Shown piece after piece: positions 8,217 through 16,513 of a stretch of 64,000 nt of DNA. The stretch comes from Scheffersomyces stipitis CBS 6054. Lineage: Eukaryota > Ascomycota > Pichiomycetes > Serinales > Debaryomycetaceae. Every line of letters begins with the position of its first letter. Within the stretch, counting starts at the first letter, position 1. The notes under the pieces are model-generated. The model worked only from the letters and a program-made list of their open reading frames with translations. It made no database searches and had not been told where the DNA came from. The translations under genes and the position numbers were made by a program. The stretch is taken from assembly GCF_000209165.1 (NCBI RefSeq), contig NC_009046.1, forward strand, positions 558,001 to 622,000, given 5' to 3'.

Positions 8217-11200
8217 TTAAGTCTTAGAGGTTTCTAATTCTCTAATGGGCTTTAACCTCTCATCTCCTCTTCCAAGTATGTAGTTCCTGAAAGGTTCGAA
8301 GCTCGTATGGCCTAATGGTTTGGTGAAGAAGTCAGCAATATTTTTAACGGATTTAATGTAGCGTAGAATTTTATTTCCCTTTACATCTTCCATCGTCGGA
8401 AGGATCTCCCTGATTGATTTTAGGGTAACATCAATATATCTGCTCTTATGCGTAGTGTTCTGATTATAACACTTGGCAATGACAGCTTGATTGTCTTCCC
8501 ATATTGTTACTTTCTTGATTGGAAAACCTAGTTCCTTCATCATTCTTTTCATATTAACCGTTTCATCGATTGCAACTCCTAATGCAATTAGTTCACAACT
8601 GGCTGACGATTTTGTGATAATCTTCTGTCGTTTTGTTGCCCAACTAACGAGATGACCATTTAAGAATATTGCATTCCCTGTAATCAGTCTCTTGTCGATT
8701 TCGGATGGAGCGAATGAAGCATCAGAGTAAACAACAATTGTAAATTCGTCCTCTGGTTCGGGACGATCATAGACTAAGTTTAAATCCATGTTGTCTTTTA
8801 GGTAGCGCAAACAGTATATCAACTTCTGTAGATCATTGACGCTTGGTTTGTTTGCTTTTGCTCCTAGTTTGTTTGTGGCGTATGAAATATCGGGTCTGGT
8901 ATTTCTGCATGCCCATAGTAGCAGCCCAACTCCTTTTTGATAGAGCGTTCTTTCCTTTGCTCCTAGTAGCGCACCAACGTCTTGGTACTCAGAGTCTGGA
9001 ATGTCGATGTCTTCTTCTGCCAGTTTCGGAGGGGTGTACCGTTTCTTGTCTTTAATCATGGGTATTAATTTTCCGTATTTGCCCATTATATTAAAGTCTT
9101 TGAGAAGGTTAGTAATAAACTGCTGTTGTGAAATTGTATATCCAGTTTCGGTCTTCTCAAACTTGATCCCTAAGTATTCACCTAATTTACTTAGGTATTT
9201 GAGGTTAAAATGGGTCTCTAATCCATTTCTGAAACTTTTGAGTAACTTGTCCGAGGATGATACCATTATTAGATCATCGACGTATATAGCAACAATGATA
9301 ATATCGTGCTTAGTTCTCTTATAAAATAAACCTTCAACAACGCTTGAGCTTGTAAATTCTAATTTCTCGATTGTGTCTTTGAGACATATATACCATTCGT
9401 AACCGCTTTGTTTAGCACCATATACTGCTTTCTTTAATTTCCAACAATAGTCTTCCTGTAATTCATAACCTTTTGGAGGATATACATACAATGGATGTTC
9501 CTCAGGTAACAGTGCATTAAGGTATGCCGACTCAATGTCTAGTTGGTGAATAGCGTAATTTTTGGTGACGGCAATGGATATTAGTATTCGGATTGTTGTA
9601 AGATCGACGACTGGGGATGATATTCTCGTCGGGTCAAAATCTCTTCCAGTAACTTGTAGAAATCCACGAACCACGCATCGACTTTTGTGGTCGTTTCCTT
9701 TGAAAGTTTCTTTGATGGTGTGCACCCATCTAGTAGTTATTGGTTTGACTCCTTTTGGAATCTTAACAATCTCGTAAGCGTTCAATTCTTTGAACTTTGT
9801 GATTTCTCGATCCATGGACTTTTTCCATTCAGGATCTTTATAATCAATTCTATCTATGACAGCAAATAGATTATTATTACCTTTACTATCGGTAACTTCA
9901 GTTTCGATATTTTGTTCGCCCTTTATCATATCATTCAAGTATGACTCCCCTAATGGGCAATTCCGCGGATCTGCATTGTTAATTAAGCTAAGCAATGCAT
10001 TTATCTGTTGTGGACTGGAATCGAAATCTGGTGTCTTCTTCTTTCTTTTTATTATTTCGGAGGTGATCGTTTTTGCTATTTGTGAGCTTTGTGCATCCTT
10101 GTCCAATAATGATGCTTTGGTACCTTTCCTCTTACTAATTTTGCCCTTTCCGTGTATTTCAGGTGGGACTTTATTCCATGATTGAGTCTTTCGCGTATCT
10201 AGGTTAGACCAATTTTTAGACAGCTCAATTTGTTTGTCTAGTCTTGACTTGGTATGTGATCTTGTATTTTGTGCTGGTGTGGTTGATAAGTCCACATTTG
10301 TTTCCCCTGATAACTCCCCTGAGATTCTATCCTCCTGGGAGGCTAACTGTGAAGTTAACTCTTCAGAATTTGTCGTAGTTGAGTTTAAGTTATGATCTTC
10401 ACTCATTTTCGTTCTGGTTTCTTCTATAGCAGTTTTAATGGGGTCAGCAGCGTAATCACGATTGTTATCAACAATTTTACTTTTAGTCTTATGGTCCCTG
10501 ATCGTTCTAGTGGCTGAAAGTGGAGTTGTTTTTACTCCCCCTAATCGTGGTGAGCGCTTAATGTGCTTTCCGTCTACCGAATTACCTTCTTGATCGGTAG
10601 GAAATGGTAACGTGTCAGAAGTGAGTTCTTCTATACGCCGTTTGTGTTGAGTGGCTACTTCGGGATGTCTTGTAGAAAGACTTTCGATCGTCATCTGCGA
10701 AGAAGGTGTATTGCTCAAAGCCTCAGGATTTTGAGGAGATGGCGTCGATAAATTGGTGTCTCCAATGTTGGCTGTCTGGACAGATGTGTCCCCGTTTTTA
10801 AGTAAAGTAGCATCAAAGATAACCTCTTTATCAGCGATATCGATATGATCAGCAAGTTTGTCTTCAAGTGCATCGAGTACTGTGGCATTATATTGAGCGC
10901 TGTCTCTCTGTAACAAATCAAGTGATTGAAAATAATTCTCGATAAATTGGCGTGAATTGAGGAGTTTTGCATTACAATTCGTTATAATTGGGAAATGTTC
11001 TGCTTGGACGAGTATTCGGTAGCTATAGTTATCTGTGGCGAAGCCGACGATAGAACCGAAGAAAGCGTGTGGTTCAGTCTTAAGTAAGGGACGGCCATAC
11101 TTCTCGTATTCTTCTTTCGAAGATGCTTTTATCACAACGTCCATACCGAATGGGACAATAGGACGGTGATATGCGTCTTTATAGTTAAAAAAGACGGCGG

Positions 11201-12392
11201 CAGGTGTGCGATATTGGAGCAGCTTTCGGGGAGTATTGTTCTTGACGAATGCCGAGTATTCCACGATTTCTTTGAAGAGAGTCAATACTTCATCGTGGCG
11301 ATCGGGGAAACTTAGTACAACTTTCCGTATATTGGCAAGAATAATGCGATTATGTGATTCTGCCAATCCATTTAGCTCTGGAGAATACGGTGGAATTTGA
11401 TCGCGTTCGATTCCAAGTTTAAGTAGTTGTTCGTCAGAAGGAAGTTCTATTGCATTATCCGACCGGAAATATGAAATCGATTCACCAGGAAATTTATGAT
11501 TCCATAAATTAAGAGTATTTAATACTGTGTCTGCAAGAGACTTGTGATCAGTATATAATAGTTTGGTGTAACCGGTGTAATGATCAATAACGGAAGTGAT
11601 AAATATTTTTGCAGTAGACTTATTGTATCTCCTAAATTGGAAAGGTCCGATAGTATCGCAACTCACACGTTCAAGTCTGCGCACAGCGGCGCGTTGAGTG
11701 TGATGATTGTGTGATGATTGTCTGACAGTAATACTGTTGCAGGTTATACAATTCTTCACAAGATTCTTACTTGACTCGGTGTCGTCAACCGTGATGTGAC
11801 CTTGCACTTCTAGGTTCAATAGGTTGGTAAGGGCCATATGATTGTACATTAGGTGATGATATACCCAATCATGTGGTCCATTAATATTGAGTTCAAGTTG
11901 GGGGATATTGCCAACATCGATATGCTTCTCGTTGAAGAAACGGACTGTGTTCTTCGAGAACAGTACATCCTTATCATTGGCAATATAAAGTCCATCATTT
12001 AGTGAACCTAAATAGTGTCTTACTTTGTTGTGAACAAGGTAGAAACCGTCGTCCTCAAAATGGAGGAAATACTTTTGCAATGCGAGTTGGCTGACGGAAA
12101 CAAGTATAACCGGTATGTTGGGTATATACACAGCGTCTAGCTTAATGTGAAAGGGACTTGCCTCGAGAGTGAAAAATCCTTTCGCAAGAGCATATGCCTG
12201 ATCTCCATTTGCAGTATTATAAACTTTCTCACGATCAGTAAGATTGTATCTGATATCAGATAAATATGTTAACAGATTAACAACGGTCCGAGTAGCGCCA
12301 GAGTCATAGCAGATCCTAGCACGTAACTTCGATTTATGTATTGGTGCGTCATCAACAAAGACTCGGAGATGGTTATTGAGACCACCGGAGCT
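8217..12392 (-). CDS. pol: Retrotransposon Pol polyprotein (protease-integrase-RT-RNase H)
   Basis: An open frame of 1391 codons directly after the gag stop and in the same phase. The aspartic protease motif D-S-G-A has its Asp at 12303-12305, only 29 codons after the stop. The integrase has a His-His/Cys-x2-Cys zinc finger and a D, D, E triad (CDTIGPF; YFRSDN; NGLAES). The reverse transcriptase has YVDD at 9273-9284. The RNase H has D, E, D residues (YSDAS; SSASCELIAL; WEDNQAV). A long low-complexity linker separates integrase and RT. The frame has no good ATG near the protease, so Pol is most likely made as a Gag-Pol fusion by reading through the UAA. All catalytic motifs are intact. Confidence 0.95.
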   Translation of the reverse strand, partial: SSGGLNNHLRVFVDDAPIHKSKLRARICYDSGATRTVVNLLTYLSDIRYNLTDREKVYNTANGDQAYALAKGFFTLEASPFHIKLDAVYIPNIPVILVSVSQLALQKYFLHFEDDGFYLVHNKVRHYLGSLNDGLYIANDKDVLFSKNTVRFFNEKHIDVGNIPQLELNINGPHDWVYHHLMYNHMALTNLLNLEVQGHITVDDTESSKNLVKNCITCNSITVRQSSHNHHTQRAAVRRLERVSCDTIGPFQFRRYNKSTAKIFITSVIDHYTGYTKLLYTDHKSLADTVLNTLNLWNHKFPGESISYFRSDNAIELPSDEQLLKLGIERDQIPPYSPELNGLAESHNRIILANIRKVVLSFPDRHDEVLTLFKEIVEYSAFVKNNTPRKLLQYRTPAAVFFNYKDAYHRPIVPFGMDVVIKASSKEEYEKYGRPLLKTEPHAFFGSIVGFATDNYSYRILVQAEHFPIITNCNAKLLNSRQFIENYFQSLDLLQRDSAQYNATVLDALEDKLADHIDIADKEVIFDATLLKNGDTSVQTANIGDTNLSTPSPQNPEALSNTPSSQMTIESLSTRHPEVATQHKRRIEELTSDTLPFPTDQEGNSVDGKHIKRSPRLGGVKTTPLSATRTIRDHKTKSKIVDNNRDYAADPIKTAIEETRTKMSEDHNLNSTTTNSEELTSQLASQEDRISGELSGETNVDLSTTPAQNTRSHTKSRLDKQIELSKNWSNLDTRKTQSWNKVPPEIHGKGKISKRKGTKASLLDKDAQSSQIAKTITSEIIKRKKKTPDFDSSPQQINALLSLINNADPRNCPLGESYLNDMIKGEQNIETEVTDSKGNNNLFAVIDRIDYKDPEWKKSMDREITKFKELNAYEIVKIPKGVKPITTRWVHTIKETFKGNDHKSRCVVRGFLQVTGRDFDPTRISSPVVDLTTIRILISIAVTKNYAIHQLDIESAYLNALLPEEHPLYVYPPKGYELQEDYCWKLKKAVYGAKQSGYEWYICLKDTIEKLEFTSSSVVEGLFYKRTKHDIIIVAIYVDDLIMVSSSDKLLKSFRNGLETHFNLKYLSKLGEYLGIKFEKTETGYTISQQQFITNLLKDFNIMGKYGKLIPMIKDKKRYTPPKLAEEDIDIPDSEYQDVGALLGAKERTLYQKGVGLLLWACRNTRPDISYATNKLGAKANKPSVNDLQKLIYCLRYLKDNMDLNLVYDRPEPEDEFTIVVYSDASFAPSEIDKRLITGNAIFLNGHLVSWATKRQKIITKSSASCELIALGVAIDETVNMKRMMKELGFPIKKVTIWEDNQAVIAKCYNQNTTHKSRYIDVTLKSIREILPTMEDVKGNKILRYIKSVKNIADFFTKPLGHTSFEPFRNYILGRGDERLKPIRELETSKT

Positions 12393-12395
12393 TTA
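12365..12395 (-). promoter_or_regulatory. Gag-Pol junction: UAA stop with downstream hairpin
   Basis: The gag frame stops at TAA (12393-12395, sense strand) and the same frame stays open into pol. Six bases after the stop the RNA can form a 6-bp stem, GGUGGU with ACCAUC (one G-U pair), closing a 7-base loop. Readthrough elements are known to use a structure a few bases after the stop. A longer pseudoknot could not be confirmed by eye. Confidence 0.5.
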
Positions 12396-13637
12396 GTTGT
12401 GATTAACATTGTCCGTTTGTCTTCTGTGCGATTTCTGGTTATTCTCCAACAGCAGTTTATTTTGAGAATAATTATTATAGTTACTCCTGTCTTTTCTGTG
12501 TTTGGAATTCGTTCTTGATTTAGAGGAATCAGATAAAACTTTACCAGAGAAACCAGGTGTACTGATCATTTTCTTTTGGAAAGTGTTGGGGGTAGGGTAA
12601 TGAAAATTCTCCTTGGTCATAAATTCTTTATAATAGAAATTGGCCGTAGCGGCAGCTATTATACAATTGCCATCGTGTCTTTGGTTACAGTAGTGACTAA
12701 TGGTGCCATATAGGTCGGAAGGAATACCGTCAATAAATTGAATTATACGGTCATAATCATGCGTGTTTTTGCCTCTCAATTCTGAGACATAGTCTTTACA
12801 CAGTATATCGATTCGGTAGCGTCGTTGCACTTCCTCAAGTATAGACATCGTTTTAGCATCATCTGCATGCTCCGATGTGTACTCAATTAGATCTTCAAGG
12901 GTGACAGTATGATCTCGGGTAGCAGCAAGAATACTCAAAGTATTATTGCAATAAGGTGCAATGAGATCATCCTTCCAGCAATCGTAGTAGTATTTAAGTT
13001 CATTACCATGGAGTCCAGTTCTGGATTCGAAACTGTTCCAGTCTACTTTGAAGTTTGCCTTAGACAAAGCTTTATAGTCTGGGTCACTGTTTAGTTCCTG
13101 AAGAGCCCTGGACCAGAGTTCAACGCTGCTATCATTGAGCTTGGGTAATTTTCTCCAAGATTCATGAAAGCGTTTCTGAGACTTTCGAATCGTATCGTTA
13201 GTTCTTTCAAATAAATTGAATGTTTTTTCAGCAGAATGTTTACTTGATTTAAACGATGGAGAGTGTTCAATTTTAGGTGGATCACTGATGTTTACACTTA
13301 AGTCATCATCAGCGAGCACCGAACTAGACTCAATACTAGATTGAATAAGATTAATATCACTATTAGTACTCGTAATGGTCGAAGAATCGTCAGTATTTCT
13401 CGAAACTCCTTTTCTGTTACCACTTTTCTCGGCAGAAATAAGCGTTAGGATATCATGAATTTGGTTTTGAAGCAGTAGAAATTTAGCCTCAAATTCGTCT
13501 GATTGTTTCTCAAGCAATTGATTTGCTTGTTCCCTAATCGCTTCTGCGAGAAGACTTGCAGTGATGGGACTGAATGTCTGTTCTTCTGGCAGTTCCGATC
13601 TACCAGTCGACAGAGCATTTGTGGAAAAATTGGACAT
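12393..13637 (-). CDS. gag: Retrotransposon Gag
   Basis: 414-residue structural protein starting at the first ATG inside the 5' LTR (46 bases from the LTR edge). The N-terminal half is Ser/Gln-rich and predicted disordered. The middle has an alpha-helical capsid-like section (about residues 155-345). The C-terminus is basic and rich in Asn, Ser and Lys. I see no CCHC zinc knuckle. It ends with UAA, after which the reading frame continues into pol. Gag should form the virus-like particle. Confidence 0.9.
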   Translation of the reverse strand: MSNFSTNALSTGRSELPEEQTFSPITASLLAEAIREQANQLLEKQSDEFEAKFLLLQNQIHDILTLISAEKSGNRKGVSRNTDDSSTITSTNSDINLIQSSIESSSVLADDDLSVNISDPPKIEHSPSFKSSKHSAEKTFNLFERTNDTIRKSQKRFHESWRKLPKLNDSSVELWSRALQELNSDPDYKALSKANFKVDWNSFESRTGLHGNELKYYYDCWKDDLIAPYCNNTLSILAATRDHTVTLEDLIEYTSEHADDAKTMSILEEVQRRYRIDILCKDYVSELRGKNTHDYDRIIQFIDGIPSDLYGTISHYCNQRHDGNCIIAAATANFYYKEFMTKENFHYPTPNTFQKKMISTPGFSGKVLSDSSKSRTNSKHRKDRSNYNNYSQNKLLLENNQKSHRRQTDNVNHN

Positions 13638-13670
13638 TTGAGATTTATTGATTGGATTCGACTTGACTTT

Positions 13671-13682
13671 TGACTTCTAATC
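13671..13682 (-). other. Primer-binding site matching tRNA-Arg(UCU) anticodon arm
   Basis: Directly after the 5' LTR the sense strand reads GATTAGAAGTCA. This is the exact complement of UGACUUCUAAUC, the anticodon stem-loop segment of yeast tRNA-Arg(UCU) as I recall it. Using an internal tRNA piece rather than the 3' end is a known trait of Tca2/pCal. Confidence 0.75.
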
Positions 13683-13949
13683 TAATGGGAAGTAAACGTA
13701 TATACAGGTCTAGAATTTCTATATGTACGGCTGCAATTCCCTTGGATAAAATTTATTCAAATTTTCAGTATAAAAGAAGAGTTAATATATAAATTATATA
13801 TTGGAAACAGTCGGAAGCAACAGGAGCTTATATACCCTTGATATACCCCTGTTTTAGTATGGAATTTGTAACATTGCGCCATACTCTGTTTAACAATGAA
13901 TAAATTCCTTTCTTTCCAAGGAAAGGACGATCCTGCATACTTTCCATCA
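13683..13949 (-). repeat. 5' LTR (267 bp)
   Basis: Same sequence as 7925-8191. It holds the element's promoter in the sense direction. It is flanked on the outside by GAAGT (13950-13954) and on the inside by the primer-binding site. Confidence 0.95.
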
Positions 13950-13954
13950 GAAGT
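13950..13954. repeat. Target-site duplication, right copy (GAAGT)
   Basis: Pairs with 7920-7924. Confidence 0.85.
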
Positions 13955-13961
13955 ATTCTAT

Positions 13962-13967
13962 CACGTG
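13962..13967. promoter_or_regulatory. CACGTG site displaced from ESS1 copy 2
   Basis: TCACGTGA eight bases beyond the target duplication. If the element and one duplication copy are removed, the hexamer falls about 69-74 bp before the ATG of ESS1 copy 2, close to its position in copy 1. Confidence 0.5.
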
Positions 13968-14179
13968 ATTTTGTAACTAGAATACTGAAGAGCTCTGATA
14001 GTGATAACTCTACAAGTTTCAACTGAAAGCTCTGATATTATCTGTAAATAAAGGAATCATGGAAGAAGTAAGAAAGGCATTTGTAGAATCTGAAATTTTT
14101 CTACTCAAATTAGCTGTTATTTGTTTAGGCCGTGGCCATATATACATTATAATCTTTATGAATACTCTAGTCTAATGTT

Positions 14180-15052
14180 CTAGTTAACGCCCTTTTCCGA
14201 CAAGGCATTCTTGACCTGAGTGTATACGACATCAACTGGTTGGTCGCATTGTACCTTGATGACCTTGCCTTGCTCCTCAAAGTGGTTAACAACAGGCATG
14301 GATGTTTCAATGAAAGTTCTGAATCTCTTGGTGATGGACTCGATATTGTCGTCAGTTCTGCCACTGGTTTTACCTCTTTCCAACAATCTCTTCAACATGA
14401 CCTGTTCGGGACATTCAAAGAACAAAGTGAAAGACGACTTGGCGATCTGGTTTTCGAAAGTGAGAGCCTGGTCCATCTTTCTTGGGAATCCGTCGATCAA
14501 GAACTTGGTCAGACCTTTGGCGTACGATTCCTTAATGGCCTGTTCCAACAAAGCCACGGTGACTTCCTGTGGTACAATGAGTCCTTCCTTAATGTAGTTT
14601 GCGATCAATTCACCGTACTTGGAACCCTCTCTCTTTTGTTCTTCTCTCAACAAATCACCAGCAGACAAGTGAACAAATCCATGCTCTTTCACGAGCAAAG
14701 CACTCTGGGTACCCTTACCTGAGCCTGGTCCCCCCAAAACGAAGATAACCTTGATTTTTCCATCTTGAAAGGCTGGGCCCTTTTGGGCCACAGGTTCTAC
14801 AGCCGATTTAGGAGAATCTTTGTTGTACAAGGAGGCAGCAATAGTCGAACCAATAGCCAAGGCTCCGATAGCCAACAATATTTTGCCCTTGGAACCAGTC
14901 TGAGGTGGTGGAGGTGGCGGAGGTGGTGGTGTAGACGTGGATTTGGTCGAGTTGAAACGGATAGCCAGAGATGGACCTCTGGATTTGGTTGAAAATCTCG
15001 TGAATTGTGGAGACGATTTTCTTCCCAATAATCTCGACGATCTGACAAACAT
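14180..15052 (-). CDS. URA6: UMP/CMP kinase with mitochondrial-type N-terminus
   Basis: 290 residues. The C-terminal 190 are a complete short-form nucleoside monophosphate kinase: P-loop GGPGSGKGTQ at 107-116, AGDLLR, DGFPRKMDQA and the lid segment RGKTSGRTDDN. These are the exact signatures of Ura6, which phosphorylates UMP (and weakly AMP) in pyrimidine synthesis. The first 35 residues are Arg/Ser-rich with no acids, a nine-proline run lies at 42-50, and a hydrophobic span follows at about 57-75. This looks like a mitochondrial presequence plus membrane anchor. S. cerevisiae Ura6 lacks this extension. The kinase call is firm; the location is inferred. Confidence 0.93.
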   Translation of the reverse strand: MFVRSSRLLGRKSSPQFTRFSTKSRGPSLAIRFNSTKSTSTPPPPPPPPPQTGSKGKILLAIGALAIGSTIAASLYNKDSPKSAVEPVAQKGPAFQDGKIKVIFVLGGPGSGKGTQSALLVKEHGFVHLSAGDLLREEQKREGSKYGELIANYIKEGLIVPQEVTVALLEQAIKESYAKGLTKFLIDGFPRKMDQALTFENQIAKSSFTLFFECPEQVMLKRLLERGKTSGRTDDNIESITKRFRTFIETSMPVVNHFEEQGKVIKVQCDQPVDVVYTQVKNALSEKGVN

Positions 15053-15423
15053 GGTTGTTGATACTGTGAATTGAATATGTTAGACGTTTGTTGTCTGGTA
15101 GAAATGGTAAAGACGTGAATTGGAAAAAGAGTCGATTTTCACAATTCTGTGTATTATTGAGTCGCACTGGGAATGAAAAATGTGAAGAATTGGTTTAATG
15201 AGATCGAGTTCTAGTGGTCAGTGAGAAATGAGAGTCTAGTGAGAATTACAGTGAGAATAAGAGTGAAACACAACAGTGAGAAATGTTAAAGTGTTGTGAA
15301 GATTGTTGTGAAGCACGCAATGAAACATCTTAAAAAAGGTAGAAATTAAGAGTATATTGTTACTATGGAACTCTACATTTGTCCATTTATCAGTACTAGA
15401 TTTGTATTATGTAATGTGAGTAG
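15053..15423. other. URA6 promoter with four AGTGAGAA repeats
   Basis: 371 bp. AGTGAGAA occurs at 15220-15227, 15238-15245, 15250-15257 and 15275-15282, about 170-230 bp before the URA6 start. On the URA6 strand it reads TTCTCACT. No gene is seen. Confidence 0.6.
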
Positions 15424-16250
15424 CTAAGCATACTTCTTCAACACCCCATCGTTGAATCTCAAGTATTGGCCATCAATATCCTTGCTCCAGCCCTCGGTAG
15501 CCAAGTTGACGTAAACACGAGCTGGCACATCGGGTTGAAGCAACTCGTTGTTGGCATGCAAATCTATAAACCTTTTCAAGCTCTCGGGATCCATGCCCTT
15601 GCCGAATTTTTCTCTGATATCCTTTTGCATGGAAGTGTCTACTACACCAGGAGCAATCGACAAAGCCAGAACATCTGGCTCATCGGCAGCCACTGATGCT
15701 ATCAAATGGTTCACTGCAGCCTTGGAGCCACCGTAGGCATGCCAGCCACTGTAGGGCTTGGTGGAGGCACCAGAAGAAACAGCAATTACGTTCCCTTTGG
15801 TCTTTCTCAACTCAGGCAAACTGGCCTGGATCAATTCGATAACAGAAAAGTAATTGATGTCAAAAAGTCTCCTCCATTTAGCAATGTCAACACTCTGGAA
15901 AGGACCTACAGGATCCAACACTCCAGCATTGGCTATGACAGAATCTAGCTGGCCAAACTTTGATACTGCCAAATTCACAGCTTTTTGAGACGTCTCGGCT
16001 TCCGTCACGTCGCCTACAACGACGCATACACGGTCTGCTCCGAATTGTTTAACTAGCTCGTTCAAGTCTGAACCACTTCTGGCTACTGCGATCAACTTGT
16101 AGCTGGCATCTTTCTTGAGAAGAACCTCAGCAATTGACCTTCCGATTCCTGGAAAAAGTTAGTATATACATATATGAGGACGAGGCTATGTGATGTATAC
16201 AACGCCTACGTACCTTTGGATGCTCCAGTTAGAATGGTGACGTGGGTCAT
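15424..16250 (-). CDS. Short-chain dehydrogenase, IRC24/YIR035C type, with one intron
   Basis: Spliced protein of 253 residues. Exon 1 is 16214-16250 (starting MTHVTILTGASK), intron 16149-16213, exon 2 15424-16148. The splice joins G to GA and rebuilds the cofactor motif TGASKGIG at residues 8-15, which the large exon alone lacks. The intron is 65 bp with donor GTACGT, branch TACTAAC and acceptor CAG. The NAG motif (VIANAGVLDP) and catalytic Ser, Tyr and Lys (SSGAS; YGGSK) are present. C-terminal IAPGVVDTSMQKDIRE and GQYLR match the Irc24/YIR035C group, NADPH-dependent carbonyl (benzil-like diketone) reductases. The physiological substrate is unknown. Confidence 0.93.
16149..16213 (-). other. 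65-bp spliceosomal intron of the IRC24-like gene
   Basis: Donor GTACGT (16213-16208), TACTAAC branch site six bases before the terminal CAG, acceptor at 16149-16151. Removing it keeps the frame and restores the Rossmann motif. Confidence 0.9.
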
Positions 16251-16513
16251 AACTGTTGTCTGATAAGAAGAGTGTCAAATCTGGAATCAATTGTGAAAAA
16301 TCCTGTGTACATTTATTGACATATTATGTGGGGAGACACGCCTATTTTGGGGACCATTAACAGAAGAAAGACAGAGAAAAGGGATAAAATTGCAAATCTC
16401 CTTCTTTTAATTTCATGTGCATCTCTATTATTTATTCTTAAAATAGTATTATCTTCATTTTTCATTACACATTCCTGTAGAAACTTAATGTCAACTATAT
16501 AATCGTAACCTGT

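Larger units (their letters stand above)
7925..13949 (-). mobile_element. Complete Ty1/copia LTR retrotransposon of Tca2/pCal type
   Basis: 6025-bp element transcribed leftward. It has two 267-bp LTRs that look identical by eye, with imperfect inverted ends (TGATGG...CCATTA on the sense strand), a 5-bp target duplication GAAGT, a primer-binding site, gag, pol and a polypurine tract. Domain order is protease, integrase, reverse transcriptase, RNase H, which defines Ty1/copia (Pseudoviridae). The primer site complementary to an internal part of tRNA-Arg(UCU), and gag and pol in the same frame split by one stop codon, are features known from Candida Tca2 (pCal). Identical LTRs and long open frames suggest a recent, possibly active copy. 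It lies between URA6 and the second ESS1 gene. Confidence 0.96.

Noticed and set aside
12132..12392. Taking Pol to start at GTG 12129-12131
   Set aside because: The frame is open back to the gag stop and the protease active site lies in that part, so a GTG start would lose it.
7928..13949. LTR ends at TGGG...CCATCA (264 bp)
   Set aside because: Both LTRs share three more bases, TAA, on the left, and only then do the flanks give the 5-bp duplication GAAGT and an abutting primer site.
16251..16513. Gene between the two dehydrogenases
   Set aside because: No ORF with an ATG or homology; promoter and 3' flank only.
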